The position numbers and the translations under genes are program-made. Below the pieces are notes generated by a model. It worked only from the letters and a program-made list of their open reading frames with translations, had not been told where the DNA came from and did no database searches. From Sporosarcina aquimarina (GTDB taxonomy: Bacteria; Bacillota; Bacilli; Bacillales_A; Planococcaceae): DNA of 64,000 nt. Positions 30,910-40,488 of the stretch are shown in pieces. Within the stretch, counting starts at the first letter, position 1. The number at the start of each line of letters is the position of its first letter. The stretch lies in assembly GCF_023715615.1 (NCBI RefSeq), contig NZ_JAMBOM010000006.1, positions 1-64,000 on the forward strand. The letters run 5' to 3'.

Positions 30910-31680
30910 TTATCCCAAAAGATGTCGTATCGCATCATCCATGTGATACACAGAACTGTCTTCCATAACTGTCATAAACAATTCTTTTACCTGAAGGGCG
31001 GATTCTGCAATCGCCTCTATCGTCATCATCGTAGGAAAAGTAGATAGGTATCTTTCAATGAAACTCGAATCCAAGGTCTCATACGCTTTAAATTGGTGAC
31101 ATTTCTTACTTTCATTCATGGCTTGGACATGTAAAATGTAGTCCCGCATCGTATTTAATAATTTCAGCGCATAGATGAAATTGTTACGTTTCAATTCCTT
31201 TACCAGCCCGATTGTGCAGTAGAAAAACTCGAAAGCAATGTCACTGTAGATATCATATTTTACGGGATTCCTTTCAAACTTTTCGTTCTCATTGTTCATT
31301 TTCTTTAATACCTCTCCAGTTTTATCTACAACTACCCTCCACAGAGGGGACCGGACAGGTAGCAAGTCACGTGGGGCAATTGAAATATTAAACTCCAATC
31401 CGTTTTCCAAGAGAATAATTAGTAAAAAAATCGTTTCGCTGAACTTTTTCTCCTTTATATACATAGGGGCAAAGTCAGCAAGCGCTTGGTGTATCTGATC
31501 TTTGGTTGCCTGTGTATTCTCTTCTTTTGAAGTGCATACCATTAAGTCGATATCAGAATACGCATCCTTATACCCAGTCACCCCAGATCCCAGTTGTACG
31601 ATTCCCTCTACTAATTCAATCTCTTCTATTTTTCTAATGGCATTTTTGAAATAATCCTCTCTTTCCACAGTACTGTACAT
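30910..31680 (-). CDS. Nucleotidyltransferase-domain protein
   Basis: A 256-residue protein with the polymerase-beta-type nucleotidyltransferase motif QLGSGVTGYKDAYSDIDLMV at residues 29-48 (GS at 31-32, DxD at 43-45). The architecture, an N-terminal transferase domain followed by a helical domain, resembles aminoglycoside or lincosamide nucleotidyltransferases. Whether it modifies a drug is not shown. Confidence 0.78.
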   Translation of the reverse strand: MYSTVEREDYFKNAIRKIEEIELVEGIVQLGSGVTGYKDAYSDIDLMVCTSKEENTQATKDQIHQALADFAPMYIKEKKFSETIFLLIILLENGLEFNISIAPRDLLPVRSPLWRVVVDKTGEVLKKMNNENEKFERNPVKYDIYSDIAFEFFYCTIGLVKELKRNNFIYALKLLNTMRDYILHVQAMNESKKCHQFKAYETLDSSFIERYLSTFPTMMTIEAIAESALQVKELFMTVMEDSSVYHMDDAIRHLLG

Positions 31681-32061
31681 AATTCACCTCATCTTCTTAT
31701 TTTCGTACGTAACGATCTTTTTAACTATCTATATTTTCTGTAAATAAAGTTTAATTATGATATGATTTCTCTTACAAAGCAAGATAGAATTTAAGAAATG
31801 GAAAGAGTGATCCAAAGAGAACTCTATAAGTGAATTGGATCATTTGTTATTGGGGATTTCTCTTAGATATCCGCAAATTATAGTTGTTCAACAACGTTGG
31901 TATAGAGAAGTTTTAGGGATAGAGTAATACTATCTAATTCATAAGGAATATATATAGTGAAAATGAATAAAGTGAATGACTTGAAAGAATCTAATCAGGC
32001 AAGCACTTGTATCCGCCGTAATGGAGGAAGGAAATATAATTTCAAAGACAGGGGGAGGAAG

Positions 32062-32598
32062 ATGGAAGAAGGAAAAAGTAATAGACACTATAATAATCAA
32101 AGAACCGTAGGAGTATGGCTAACTTATATTGGTGTTATTATTATTCTTTCAGCGTATTTAGGTGGTGACTTATTCATACAGCCCGTTATTATGGGATTTG
32201 GTTATTTTTTTGGGTATTTCCTGATATTTGGTTTGCCTTATGTAAATAAGAAACTTTCATATGGTGAAAATTCCAAATTCCAAAATCGGATGGATAACTT
32301 TTCGATCCTATTCACTATAATCTTATGCACACTTGTTGGTTTGCTTATCGGCTTTGAGGACTTAAGATTACTCTGGTTATGTATATTGATCGTTATCGGA
32401 ATTCACTTTTATGGTTTTTACTTTTCTCAAGGAAAAATCATGCTCCTGTTAGGCACCTTAACACTCGTAAACTCAATCCTCGGCATATATTTAATCAGTG
32501 TTCCTTTCCTTGTGTTCGCAGTGATTGACGGTATGATAAAAATTACAATTGGTTGCAAAATGCTACTTTTGAAACAGCAGCTGAGCAGTCCACAATAA
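32062..32598 (+). CDS. Multi-pass membrane protein, unknown function
   Basis: A 179-residue protein with five to six hydrophobic segments from about residue 17 on. No family is recognised with confidence. The ATG at 32062 is taken because GGGGGAGG precedes it, although the spacing is short; an in-frame ATG at 31963 and the start at 31957 add a basic, unconserved-looking extension. Upstream, 31681-32061 holds an imperfect hairpin (TGATCCAA ... TTGGATCA, about 31808-31845) and no other gene. Confidence 0.6.
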   Translation: MEEGKSNRHYNNQRTVGVWLTYIGVIIILSAYLGGDLFIQPVIMGFGYFFGYFLIFGLPYVNKKLSYGENSKFQNRMDNFSILFTIILCTLVGLLIGFEDLRLLWLCILIVIGIHFYGFYFSQGKIMLLLGTLTLVNSILGIYLISVPFLVFAVIDGMIKITIGCKMLLLKQQLSSPQ

Positions 32599-32649
32599 GT
32601 ATAGTTGTATTTTGGAATCCAATCTTACATTCATAACATCTCCTTAACG

Positions 32650-32690
32650 AAGCAACCACCTGCACTCTATACAGGTTTGGTTGCTTTTCC
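32650..32690 (+). terminator. Terminator after the membrane protein gene
   Basis: The stem AAGCAACCA-CCTG / CAGG-TTTGGTTGCTT is followed by T residues, before the GH3 gene. Confidence 0.8.
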
Positions 32691-32822
32691 TATTCACCGA
32701 TGAAACACTAAGTCTCATCCATGAACCGTATTAGCAAGTAGTGCGTTTGTCCATACTAGATGGAGTCTCAAAAATTCAAGCCGCCCAATCCAATACAGCC
32801 TTTAGAAAAGAAGGGAAACCTC

Positions 32823-34100
32823 ATGAAAAAAGTATTTTATATAGTGTCCGTTCTAATGATTGCCGCTATCGTGCTCCTGAGCTTCACACTTAAAACTAAT
32901 TCTGGAAGGAAATCTACTTCAAATGAGCAGACCACGAAACCGACAGCTGACACACCAAATCCAACCTTGGATCATATGCCTGTTTGGTCAACAGCCGAAA
33001 AGAAGGAGGAAAAGATGCTGTCAGACATGACTCTCGATGAAAAAATCGGTCAGCTCATAATTGCAGGAATCGATGGTAAGGTCATCAACAAAACGTCTCA
33101 GCAGCTTATTGAAGACTACCAGATTGGTGGCGTCATTTTCTATGCAAACAACATCGGTACTCCTGATCAAACCATTCAATTCGTCAACAGCCTGAAAATC
33201 GCCAACCAAAACAATCTGCTTCCCCTGTTCACAAGCATCGACCAAGAGGGAGGGCATGTCGACCGTTTGCCAAAACAAGTCGCAAAGCTACCAACGAATG
33301 CAAGTATCGGCAAAAGGAATGCTCCAAATCATTCCTTTAGTATTGGTAGAATACTCGGAAAGCAACTCACACAATTTGGCTTCAACATGGATTTTGCACC
33401 TGTCCTTGACGTGAATAGCAATCCGAACAATCCCGTCATCGGAGACCGCTCGTTCAGTTCGGACCCAAACGTTGTCAGCACGCACGGAATCCAAACGATG
33501 AAAGGTATTGAGAAAGAAAACGTCATTCCTGTCGTCAAGCACTTTCCCGGACACGGGGATACATCCGTCGACTCCCATCTGGAACTGCCCAAGGTGAACA
33601 AAACATTACAGCAGCTCAAACAACTTGAACTGATTCCGTTCAAAAAAGCAATCGAAGCAGAGGCAGACGTCGTCATGATTGCCCATATCCTACTCCCACA
33701 GTTGGATAAAACCTATCCAGCTTCGATGTCAGCACCCATTATCACAGACTTGTTGCGCAAACAGATGAATTTTAATGGACTCATCATGACCGATGATATG
33801 ACGATGAAAGCAATCACCAATTACTACGGCATTGCCCAGGCTGCTGTCCAATCCGTCAAAGCCGGAAGTGATATTATTCTCATTGCACATGATCCAGCGG
33901 AAGCAATCTCCGTTATAGAGGCACTGAAAGCAGCAGTCGCATCCAACGAAATTTCCGAACAACGTATTGACGAAAGTGTCATGCGGATTATCAAACTGAA
34001 AGAGAAGTATAAGCTGGACAATGAAACGACTCCGTTTGTAGACATCCAAAAGCTCAATAAAGAAATTCTAGAAGTCACTAAAAAGAACAGTCACAGCTGA
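32823..34100 (+). CDS. GH3 beta-N-acetylhexosaminidase-like hydrolase
   Basis: A 425-residue glycoside hydrolase family 3 protein. A signal anchor at residues 1-22 (MKKVFYIVSVLMIAAIVLLS) puts it outside the membrane. DMTLDEKIGQLI starts the barrel, KHFPGHGDTSVDSH is the NagZ-type signature with its His-Asp pair, and MTDDMTMKAI carries the nucleophile aspartate. It probably removes GlcNAc from cell-wall fragments. The ATG at 32823 was chosen over 32760 because it opens the signal sequence and follows AAGGGA. Confidence 0.9.
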   Translation: MKKVFYIVSVLMIAAIVLLSFTLKTNSGRKSTSNEQTTKPTADTPNPTLDHMPVWSTAEKKEEKMLSDMTLDEKIGQLIIAGIDGKVINKTSQQLIEDYQIGGVIFYANNIGTPDQTIQFVNSLKIANQNNLLPLFTSIDQEGGHVDRLPKQVAKLPTNASIGKRNAPNHSFSIGRILGKQLTQFGFNMDFAPVLDVNSNPNNPVIGDRSFSSDPNVVSTHGIQTMKGIEKENVIPVVKHFPGHGDTSVDSHLELPKVNKTLQQLKQLELIPFKKAIEAEADVVMIAHILLPQLDKTYPASMSAPIITDLLRKQMNFNGLIMTDDMTMKAITNYYGIAQAAVQSVKAGSDIILIAHDPAEAISVIEALKAAVASNEISEQRIDESVMRIIKLKEKYKLDNETTPFVDIQKLNKEILEVTKKNSHS

Positions 34101-34209
34101 GCACGATTGAATGGGAACGTCCAATAAGGAAGGGATAAACTGAAGTTGAAAAGAATCGGGAGTAGATCTAAGGGCTCCAAAGAATGTTGGATAGTATTGC
34201 GCACAGCAA

Positions 34210-34595
34210 CAGAATATGGACTCCGTATTTCTGAAGCGAAAAAACCGAACTATCTTCAGAAGGTATAGGCTACAGGAAATTTTTAAAATAGAAAAAACTA
34301 GTGATAACATCCTGAAAGAGTGGGATGAAGTCCAAATACCATCAGCAACTTGGATGGTATATCCAGTGCACGGAGCCATGCCAAACGTATGGCAAAGAAT
34401 TTTCTCTGAATGTTTCTTGATAATGAGTACGAGCATTCAGGCGGACCTGAAATGGAAGTATACCTGAGTGATGCAGATCCGTATTCAGAAGAGTATTACA
34501 GTGAAATATGGATTCCTGTTAAGAACAGACAGACAAAGTTCAATTACAAGCTAGAAAGATGGACGACTTTTAAAAATCATCGCAAATTTGGATAA
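34210..34595 (+). pseudogene. Frameshifted GyrI-like effector-binding domain
   Basis: The two halves of a GyrI-like/AraC effector-binding domain are in different frames. Frame one reads FKIEKTSDNILKEWDEVQIP and then WMVYPVHGAMPNVWQRIFSE to about 34407. Frame two resumes with DNEYEHSGGPEMEVYLSDAD and ends IWIPVKNRQ. The frame changes near 34405-34420. Upstream, a short frame from about 34143 with AAKKPNYLQ-like residues in yet another frame suggests further decay, and no helix-turn-helix part is present. The intact downstream AraC-type gene has the same kind of domain. Confidence 0.75.
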
Positions 34596-34645
34596 GAAAT
34601 GACGTTCCTTCCCTCATATAATCATGAGTAAGGAGGGGAAATATT

Positions 34646-35875
34646 ATAAAATCACTCACAAGAGATCCATATAAAGTCTATCTTAATACAGCTTTTCTTT
34701 CGCAATTATTTTTCACCTTAATCGTGACGGTGAATTTGCTGTACCAAGTGTATACAGTCAAACTCGATCCATTACAACTGGTTCTTGTTGGTACAGTCTT
34801 GGAACTGACGGTCTTTCTTTTTGAAATTCCAACAGGTGTTGTTTCGGATTTGAAGAGCCGAAAACTCTCGATTGTCATTGGGTATGTCCTCATTGGCGTC
34901 GGCTTTTTAATCGAAGGTTTATTTCCTTACTTTTCAGCAGTTATATTGGCACAGATCGTTTGGGGGATTGGGTATACATTCACTAGCGGAGCACGTCAAG
35001 CATGGATTGCAGATGAGATAGGAGAAGAACGTGCTTCAGAAGCATTCGTTCGTGGCGCAAAAATTGAAAACATGGCGCAAGTTATTGCGATTCCTTTAAG
35101 TATAGCAATTGGCTATTTCATGGTTAGACTACCGATAATTATCGGTGGGGTTTGCACGGTGGGTCTAGCTATATATTTGATGAAAAACATGACTGAAGAG
35201 AATTTCAAACCGATAAAGAGAAAGAAACACCTAACAGCCTGGGGAAGTATGAAGGAGAGCCTAGAACAACTCGTCATTCAAGTCAAAGTTAGTGCGGTCA
35301 TGAGAATTCTTTTCTTAATTGCCTTGTTTGTCGGTTTCTATAGCGAAGGATTTGATCGCTTATGGGTATCACACTTATCAGAAGTGGTGAATATGTCTTC
35401 GGTAACTCCAGAAAAATTAGTGATTCTCACAGGGGGGATTCAATTTGTTGTCGTTCTTGTTTCCTTTGCTGCATTGCACGTAATAAATCGCAGTTCGGTC
35501 TACCAAAAACTTACTCAAATCTACCTTGTCCTTTTCATGGCGAGTGTTTCAATCATCCTTTCATTGATAGGATTTGCAACTTCCACATCTGTGATTGCCT
35601 TGTTAGGTTTTTTTGTAATTATACAAGTTACACGAACCATCATGTACCCGTTAGAAGACATTTGGCTAAACAAAATTATTCCGGATTCTTCAACTCGAGC
35701 GACGTTCTTTTCGGTAAAAGGCCAAGCAGATGCCATCGGTCAAATAGGCGGGGCGCCTATCATCGGAGTGGTCGCTACCCGCTATACCATCAAGACAGCA
35801 CTGATTGTAAGTGCAATCCTATTAACACCTGTATTGTTTTTGTATCGGATTCTACTAAAAAGAAAGCAAGAATAG
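34646..35875 (+). CDS. MFS transporter with apparent ATA start
   Basis: A major facilitator protein of about 409 residues with about twelve membrane segments; it shows EIPTGVVSDLKSRKLSIVIG between helices 2 and 3 and GIGYTFTSGARQAWIADE in helix 4. The substrate is unknown. The frame is open upstream of the first GTG (34724) back to position 34646, where AGGAGGGG lies at 34631-34638 and the codon at the proper distance is ATA, in a context (ATA-AAA-TCA-CTC-ACA-AGA-GAT-CCA-TAT) typical of an N-terminus. Starting at the GTG would cut away most of helix 1. ATG has probably mutated to ATA; ATT at 34643 is the alternative. Confidence 0.75.
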   Translation: MKSLTRDPYKVYLNTAFLSQLFFTLIVTVNLLYQVYTVKLDPLQLVLVGTVLELTVFLFEIPTGVVSDLKSRKLSIVIGYVLIGVGFLIEGLFPYFSAVILAQIVWGIGYTFTSGARQAWIADEIGEERASEAFVRGAKIENMAQVIAIPLSIAIGYFMVRLPIIIGGVCTVGLAIYLMKNMTEENFKPIKRKKHLTAWGSMKESLEQLVIQVKVSAVMRILFLIALFVGFYSEGFDRLWVSHLSEVVNMSSVTPEKLVILTGGIQFVVVLVSFAALHVINRSSVYQKLTQIYLVLFMASVSIILSLIGFATSTSVIALLGFFVIIQVTRTIMYPLEDIWLNKIIPDSSTRATFFSVKGQADAIGQIGGAPIIGVVATRYTIKTALIVSAILLTPVLFLYRILLKRKQE

Positions 35876-35898
35876 TTAACTTCCTTGCTTTCTTTCTT
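35859..35898. terminator. Bidirectional terminator MFS / AraC
   Basis: The stem AAAGAAAGCAAG / CTTGCTTTCTTT includes both stop codons of the convergent genes. Confidence 0.85.
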
Positions 35899-36796
35899 TA
35901 ATTGGAAGATGAATTTCCATATAGACTTTTTCATATTCCCAGTCATGACAGTGCTCATCGTAGTACTCAAAGTCATAACGGGTCTCATCGACTTCATAAG
36001 AAGATTGAGGAAGCCAATCATCTAAAATATACTGCCAGGTACCCGCTATCGAACTAGCAAAGTCTTCTACGGGAACGAGTGGGGTGCGGAAAATGGCATA
36101 AGTTGAGGAAGGGATTGTCATTATAGTCCAACCGTCTGGAACAGAAGTGCCCATATCATAATTCACTGCAAACAAATAGGTGAATCCATCCAGCAGTTCA
36201 TCGCTTCTCAAATTGAGACAGTACTCCCCGTGTGTTTCAGGAGTCAGTGTCTCGTATAAAGTGCGTTCAATGGATTCGTCAGGGAAAAGATTTTGGTGCC
36301 AAAGTGCTGGAGAGTCGCGTGTATAAGAAATATTACGTGTGGATCGTTCAACTGTTTTCCCGGCGATGGTAAAAGGACTTCTACGCACTAGCTTAGGCTG
36401 CATCACAATGCCACCTACCTGATTCTGTTCCAGGCGACTCAAATCGATTTTTTGAGGGAGTGAGCTAGGACAATGCTGTCGATATAATCGAGGGGGACTT
36501 CCAAAGCACTTCTTGAACGCCTTCGTGAATCCAGCATGCGTCTCAAATCCATACGTTAGTGCAATCTCAATGACCTTTTTCCCTTGAGCTAAATCGTACA
36601 ACGCATATTGTAATTTACGCTTCACTACGTAATCCATCAACGTATACCCTGTTTGCTTTTCGAAAATCCGGTTAAAGTGAAATGGAGAATACCCAGCGAT
36701 GTCAGCTAATAGATCAGGTGTTAGTTCATCTTGAATATGCGGTTCTATGTAATCTATCACTCGTTGAACAGTTACTAATTTCAGAATATCAATCAC
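35876..36796 (-). CDS. AraC-family regulator with effector-binding domain
   Basis: A 306-residue regulator with an N-terminal AraC-type double helix-turn-helix (LADIAGYSPFHFNRIFEKQTG and ALTYGFETHAGFTKAFKKCFGSPPRLYR, within residues 1-110) and a C-terminal GyrI-like domain that binds small molecules. It faces the MFS gene and may control it, but this is inference. The annotated start is GTG at 36796, directly overlapping GAGG; a CTG codon a few residues later would have better spacing. Confidence 0.88.
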   Translation of the reverse strand: MIDILKLVTVQRVIDYIEPHIQDELTPDLLADIAGYSPFHFNRIFEKQTGYTLMDYVVKRKLQYALYDLAQGKKVIEIALTYGFETHAGFTKAFKKCFGSPPRLYRQHCPSSLPQKIDLSRLEQNQVGGIVMQPKLVRRSPFTIAGKTVERSTRNISYTRDSPALWHQNLFPDESIERTLYETLTPETHGEYCLNLRSDELLDGFTYLFAVNYDMGTSVPDGWTIMTIPSSTYAIFRTPLVPVEDFASSIAGTWQYILDDWLPQSSYEVDETRYDFEYYDEHCHDWEYEKVYMEIHLPIKERKQGS

Positions 36797-37055
36797 CTCG
36801 AATCATCTTAAAGAAGATAAGAAATCTAGTTCACTAGCCACTAAATTATAAAATGTATGCTGATTATAGCATACTGTAGAGAATTGACTTCAATGAAGAA
36901 ATGTGAAAATAACTTTGACGACACGCCCGTCCAAAAAGTTAACACCCATCAAGTTAATGAAGAAATCCACCGTCGATGAAATAATAAGGTCGTAATTGAA
37001 CAAAGCATGGTATCATTTGAACTAACACAACGGAACTGATTAAGGGGGAGTAACT

Positions 37056-37637
37056 ATGACAAATCCAAGTGAAAGCATTGCCAAGAAAGAGGTACCGGTT
37101 GAACAGTGTGAAGAACTACTTAGCATATTGAAATCTCGTTTTGAAGACAATATGCACCGTCATTCAGAACTGGAATGGGCGACGGTTCAAGCAAAGCTCG
37201 ATGCAAATACGGAAAAACTGTGGTCCTTGAACGAAATGGAACGAACCGGTGGAGAACCTGATGTTATCGGCTATGACAAAGAAACAAATACGTTTATGTT
37301 CTGCGATTGTTCAGCAGAAAGCCCATCAGGTCGCAGAAGTGTTTGTTACGACCCAGAATCACTCGAATCACGAAAAAAGAACAAACCAGCACATAGCGCT
37401 GTCGGGATGGCAACAGAAATGGGAATTGAATTATTGGATGAAGAACAATACCGAGCGTTGCAGCAAATAGAGACGTTCGATAAGAAAACATCCACTTGGA
37501 TTCAAACACCGTCAACTATCCGTAAACTTGGAGGCGGACTTTTTTGCGATTTCCGCTTCGACACCGTGTTCGTCTATCACAATGGGGTCGAGTCTTATTA
37601 TGCAGCTAGAGGATTCCGTGGAATCTTGTACGTATAA
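37056..37637 (+). CDS. DUF4256 protein
   Basis: A 193-residue soluble protein of the DUF4256 family. It shows TGGEPDVIGYD, FMFCDCSAESPSGRRSVCYD and CDFRFDTVFVYHNGVESYYAARGFRG segments. The function is unknown. AAGGGGGAG precedes the ATG. It is a single gene between its own promoter region and a strong terminator. Confidence 0.85.
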   Translation: MTNPSESIAKKEVPVEQCEELLSILKSRFEDNMHRHSELEWATVQAKLDANTEKLWSLNEMERTGGEPDVIGYDKETNTFMFCDCSAESPSGRRSVCYDPESLESRKKNKPAHSAVGMATEMGIELLDEEQYRALQQIETFDKKTSTWIQTPSTIRKLGGGLFCDFRFDTVFVYHNGVESYYAARGFRGILYV

Positions 37638-37652
37638 TGACCAAAGCATACT

Positions 37653-37695
37653 AAAACCGTCTCAATCCTGTATTGGGGTTGAGACGGTTTTATAT
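37653..37695 (+). terminator. Terminator after the DUF4256 gene
   Basis: The 13-bp perfect stem AAAACCGTCTCAA / TTGAGACGGTTTT. The stretch from here to 37985 holds no recognisable gene. Confidence 0.92.
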
Positions 37696-37985
37696 GTAAT
37701 GATTAAAACTCATAACCAACTTTAGTAGCTTCCCAGTCATATGAGGAAATATATTAGTGAATACGGCGATTTCATTTATTGAAAAAAATGCTTTCATAGG
37801 GTCGCAGCAAGTCCCTACAAGAACTGTCGTTACTTTTCGCCATGACTTCTATCGTAATAAATGGTGACGTCTATTGTTGAAGAGGACAAAGTGGTGGAGT
37901 GAACACTGACATTGCGGAAGAAGAGCTAGAATTAGAAGTGTCCTCGAATAGTGGGCTGCAATGAACAAGGTTATATACAGCTACT

Positions 37986-38026
37986 AAAAAATCCGCCACA
38001 CTCAAACTGAGCAGGGCGGATTTTTC
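37986..38026 (-). terminator. Terminator of the multicopper oxidase operon
   Basis: The stem AAAAATCCGCC / GGCGGATTTTT lies just after the minus-strand oxidase stop. Confidence 0.88.
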
Positions 38027-38032
38027 AAGTTT

Positions 38033-39529
38033 TTAGTTCACTTCAATTTGTCCCATCATGCCGTTATCTTCATGCTCTAAAATGTGGCAATGGTACATAT
38101 ACACCCCTTTGTTTGCAAAGGAAATTGCGATCTTCACACGATCTCCAGGATGTAACGCAATCGTATCTTTCCAGCCTTTTAAGTTGTCGTCCGGCTCTTC
38201 ACCATTCACCGATAACACCTTAAACTGCGTACCGTGAATGTGGAACGGGTGGATCATACCACCCATCGGATCGGGTTTGTTGGACAGTTCCCAAACTTCA
38301 GTTTCGCCGACTTTTTGGGTCATGTCAATGCGGTCTTTATCGAATTTCTTTCCGTTGATTGTCACCATGTCCATCATGCCGAACAATTCTAATCGCTTCG
38401 TCACGGGCAAATTTCTTTCTTCTTCCGTTACAGCAAATGAGTTTAAATCAGCAGGTAGTTTGTTGGAAGTTTTCTTTTCATTGACTTCAAATGGCAAAAG
38501 AATCGTTCCCTGATCATCCACTAGCGCAAGATCTTTCACATCTTGTAACTGGTCAAAGTCGATGATGATTTCCGCACGTTCTGCAGGAGTCAACAGCAAT
38601 GAATCCATTTCTAACGGATCATTTAGTAACCCACCATCTGTGGCGATTTGCTGGAACGTATCTCCGGAACTAAGAGATATCGTATAATTTCGGGCATTCG
38701 AACCGTTCAACAATCGCAACCGAACTTTACCTTGAGGGACGGATAGCTTCGGATCGAGCGTGCCGTTAACAAGCAAGCGGTCACCAAGCGTTCCGTCTGA
38801 ATTATATGCTGCCTCGTAGTCAAGTTCGCCAATTGGGGTGAATGCGCGATCCTGCATGAGAACCGGGAAGTCGTTGACACCATAGTCATCAGGTAAGTTT
38901 AACCTGTCCGAATGTTCGTCTTCGATATAAAGAAGACCAGCGAGTCCTTTGTATACTTGCTCAGCCGTTTTTCCATGAGGATGTGGATGGAACCAAAGAG
39001 TGGCGGCTTCCTGTGTGACCTTGAATTGAATAATTCGTTCTTCTCCAGGTTTCAAGGGATTATGGGGTCCACCATCGACATCACCAGGTACATCCAAACC
39101 ATGCCAGTGAAACGTCGTATCTTCATCCAGATCATTCACGGTTTTAATACGAACGGATTCTCCTTTTCGGAGTTTTAGAACTGGACCGAGGAAATCGCCA
39201 TTGTAGCCATAAGTTTCCGTTTCTTGACCTTCCAATAGCATGCGTTTGCCTTTCTGTGCGGTGAGTGTGTAGTCGACGTTTTCGGACGTACTCGCTGCGA
39301 GCAAGGGAGGGATGGACAACTCATTTACCCCTTTTGAACCTTTCAATGCCAAAGGATTGTTGTGACCCATATGACCGTCCATCATGCCTTCCATCCCACT
39401 CATGTCATGATTCATAACATTCTCTGGAGAGGACTCTTTGGATTCTTCCGTGACACCACCCATTGAACAGCCTGCAATCAGTGAACTGATGAGGGTTAAT
39501 GTAAGCCACTTCATCATTATTTTCATCAT
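38033..39529 (-). CDS. Multicopper oxidase lipoprotein
   Basis: A 498-residue laccase-type oxidase. The lipobox IAGC (Cys21) should tether it to the outer face of the membrane. A Met/His-rich stretch at residues 39-56 may bind copper. Copper ligands are visible: HWHG at 141-144, HPHPH at 181-185, HPFHIHG, and the C-terminal HCHILEHEDNGMM with the type 1 Cys, His and Met. It probably oxidises Cu(I) to less toxic Cu(II). It is the last gene of the kinase-regulator-BNR-oxidase operon. Confidence 0.93.
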   Translation of the reverse strand: MMKIMMKWLTLTLISSLIAGCSMGGVTEESKESSPENVMNHDMSGMEGMMDGHMGHNNPLALKGSKGVNELSIPPLLAASTSENVDYTLTAQKGKRMLLEGQETETYGYNGDFLGPVLKLRKGESVRIKTVNDLDEDTTFHWHGLDVPGDVDGGPHNPLKPGEERIIQFKVTQEAATLWFHPHPHGKTAEQVYKGLAGLLYIEDEHSDRLNLPDDYGVNDFPVLMQDRAFTPIGELDYEAAYNSDGTLGDRLLVNGTLDPKLSVPQGKVRLRLLNGSNARNYTISLSSGDTFQQIATDGGLLNDPLEMDSLLLTPAERAEIIIDFDQLQDVKDLALVDDQGTILLPFEVNEKKTSNKLPADLNSFAVTEEERNLPVTKRLELFGMMDMVTINGKKFDKDRIDMTQKVGETEVWELSNKPDPMGGMIHPFHIHGTQFKVLSVNGEEPDDNLKGWKDTIALHPGDRVKIAISFANKGVYMYHCHILEHEDNGMMGQIEVN

Positions 39530-39552
39530 ATCCCACTCCCTCTCTAATAATC

Positions 39553-40476
39553 TCAGTCAGACGTATTCAACTTTCCGGCATTCGCTAGCTGATTCCAAGT
39601 TGCTCCAGCATCACTCGTCTTGTAAATCGAGTTATCGAATGTCGTCACAACTAGTTCTTCTGGATTCTCTGGGCTCGTTGCGATGAATTGCACAGGGCTT
39701 CGTACTTCTTCGGGGAGTGGAATGTCGGACTCTTCAGTTTCGCCAACTGTGAATTTCTGTAGCACCGGCTCTTCCTGTTTATTGATAGTCGAATAATAGC
39801 CACCATATTCAGTTAGCGTGACATATGTAACACTCGTTGCGTCATTCAATTTCTTGAACGTTGCGCCATAATCTGTGGACACAAACAGACCTTCTTGGCT
39901 GCCAATCGCAAGTATTTCTTCACTTGAAGGATGTACCGCTAGGTTAGAAAGCGTAGTTGCTGAAAATCCATCCATTTTTGAAGCCGTCCATGATTGTCCT
40001 TCATCGAGCGTATAGTTCAACCCTGTTTTTAGGTCAGCAGTAGGGGTTTCATTGAACACATAAACTGCATTTGAATTGTATCCCGCGCCCAGATAGTGAA
40101 AATCGATTTCTCCGTAAAACGCAAGTTGCTCGAACGTTGCACCTTTATCTGTGCTTTTCATAAGCCCGAATGGATTCTTTAAATCGGAATTCACTGCAGG
40201 ATGACCACTTGCAAAAAAGCCGTCTTCTGTAGGTAGGAAGCCCATGTAGTCGTTTTTCTCACGATTGGATTCTTTCCAACCATCTTTTCCATAAGCATAT
40301 AGGCCGGCATGTGATGCGATAAAAAATTCAGCACCCTCATTGCTATAGCCCGTACCGTGAATATGATTAACCTCTGGATTTGTTACTTTCTCATACGAAA
40401 ATGATTCGTCTTTGTTTGAGCATGCGCTTAAAATTAGAAGCCCACCGAGCAACATACCCAACAATGGTTTCTTCAT
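39553..40476 (-). CDS. BNR/sortilin-like lipoprotein (F510_1955 type)
   Basis: A 307-residue lipoprotein. The signal peptide ends in LSAC (Cys19). It shows NHIHGTGYS near the N-terminus and repeated Asp-box-like segments (STDYGATF, STDKGATF, TSDAGATW, LDEGQSW) that form a beta-propeller. Databases call this the F510_1955 glycosylhydrolase family, but enzymatic activity is not established. Next to a multicopper oxidase and a copper two-component system a metal-related role is likely. Confidence 0.82.
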   Translation of the reverse strand: MKKPLLGMLLGGLLILSACSNKDESFSYEKVTNPEVNHIHGTGYSNEGAEFFIASHAGLYAYGKDGWKESNREKNDYMGFLPTEDGFFASGHPAVNSDLKNPFGLMKSTDKGATFEQLAFYGEIDFHYLGAGYNSNAVYVFNETPTADLKTGLNYTLDEGQSWTASKMDGFSATTLSNLAVHPSSEEILAIGSQEGLFVSTDYGATFKKLNDATSVTYVTLTEYGGYYSTINKQEEPVLQKFTVGETEESDIPLPEEVRSPVQFIATSPENPEELVVTTFDNSIYKTSDAGATWNQLANAGKLNTSD

Positions 40477-40488
40477 CTTAAAATCTCC

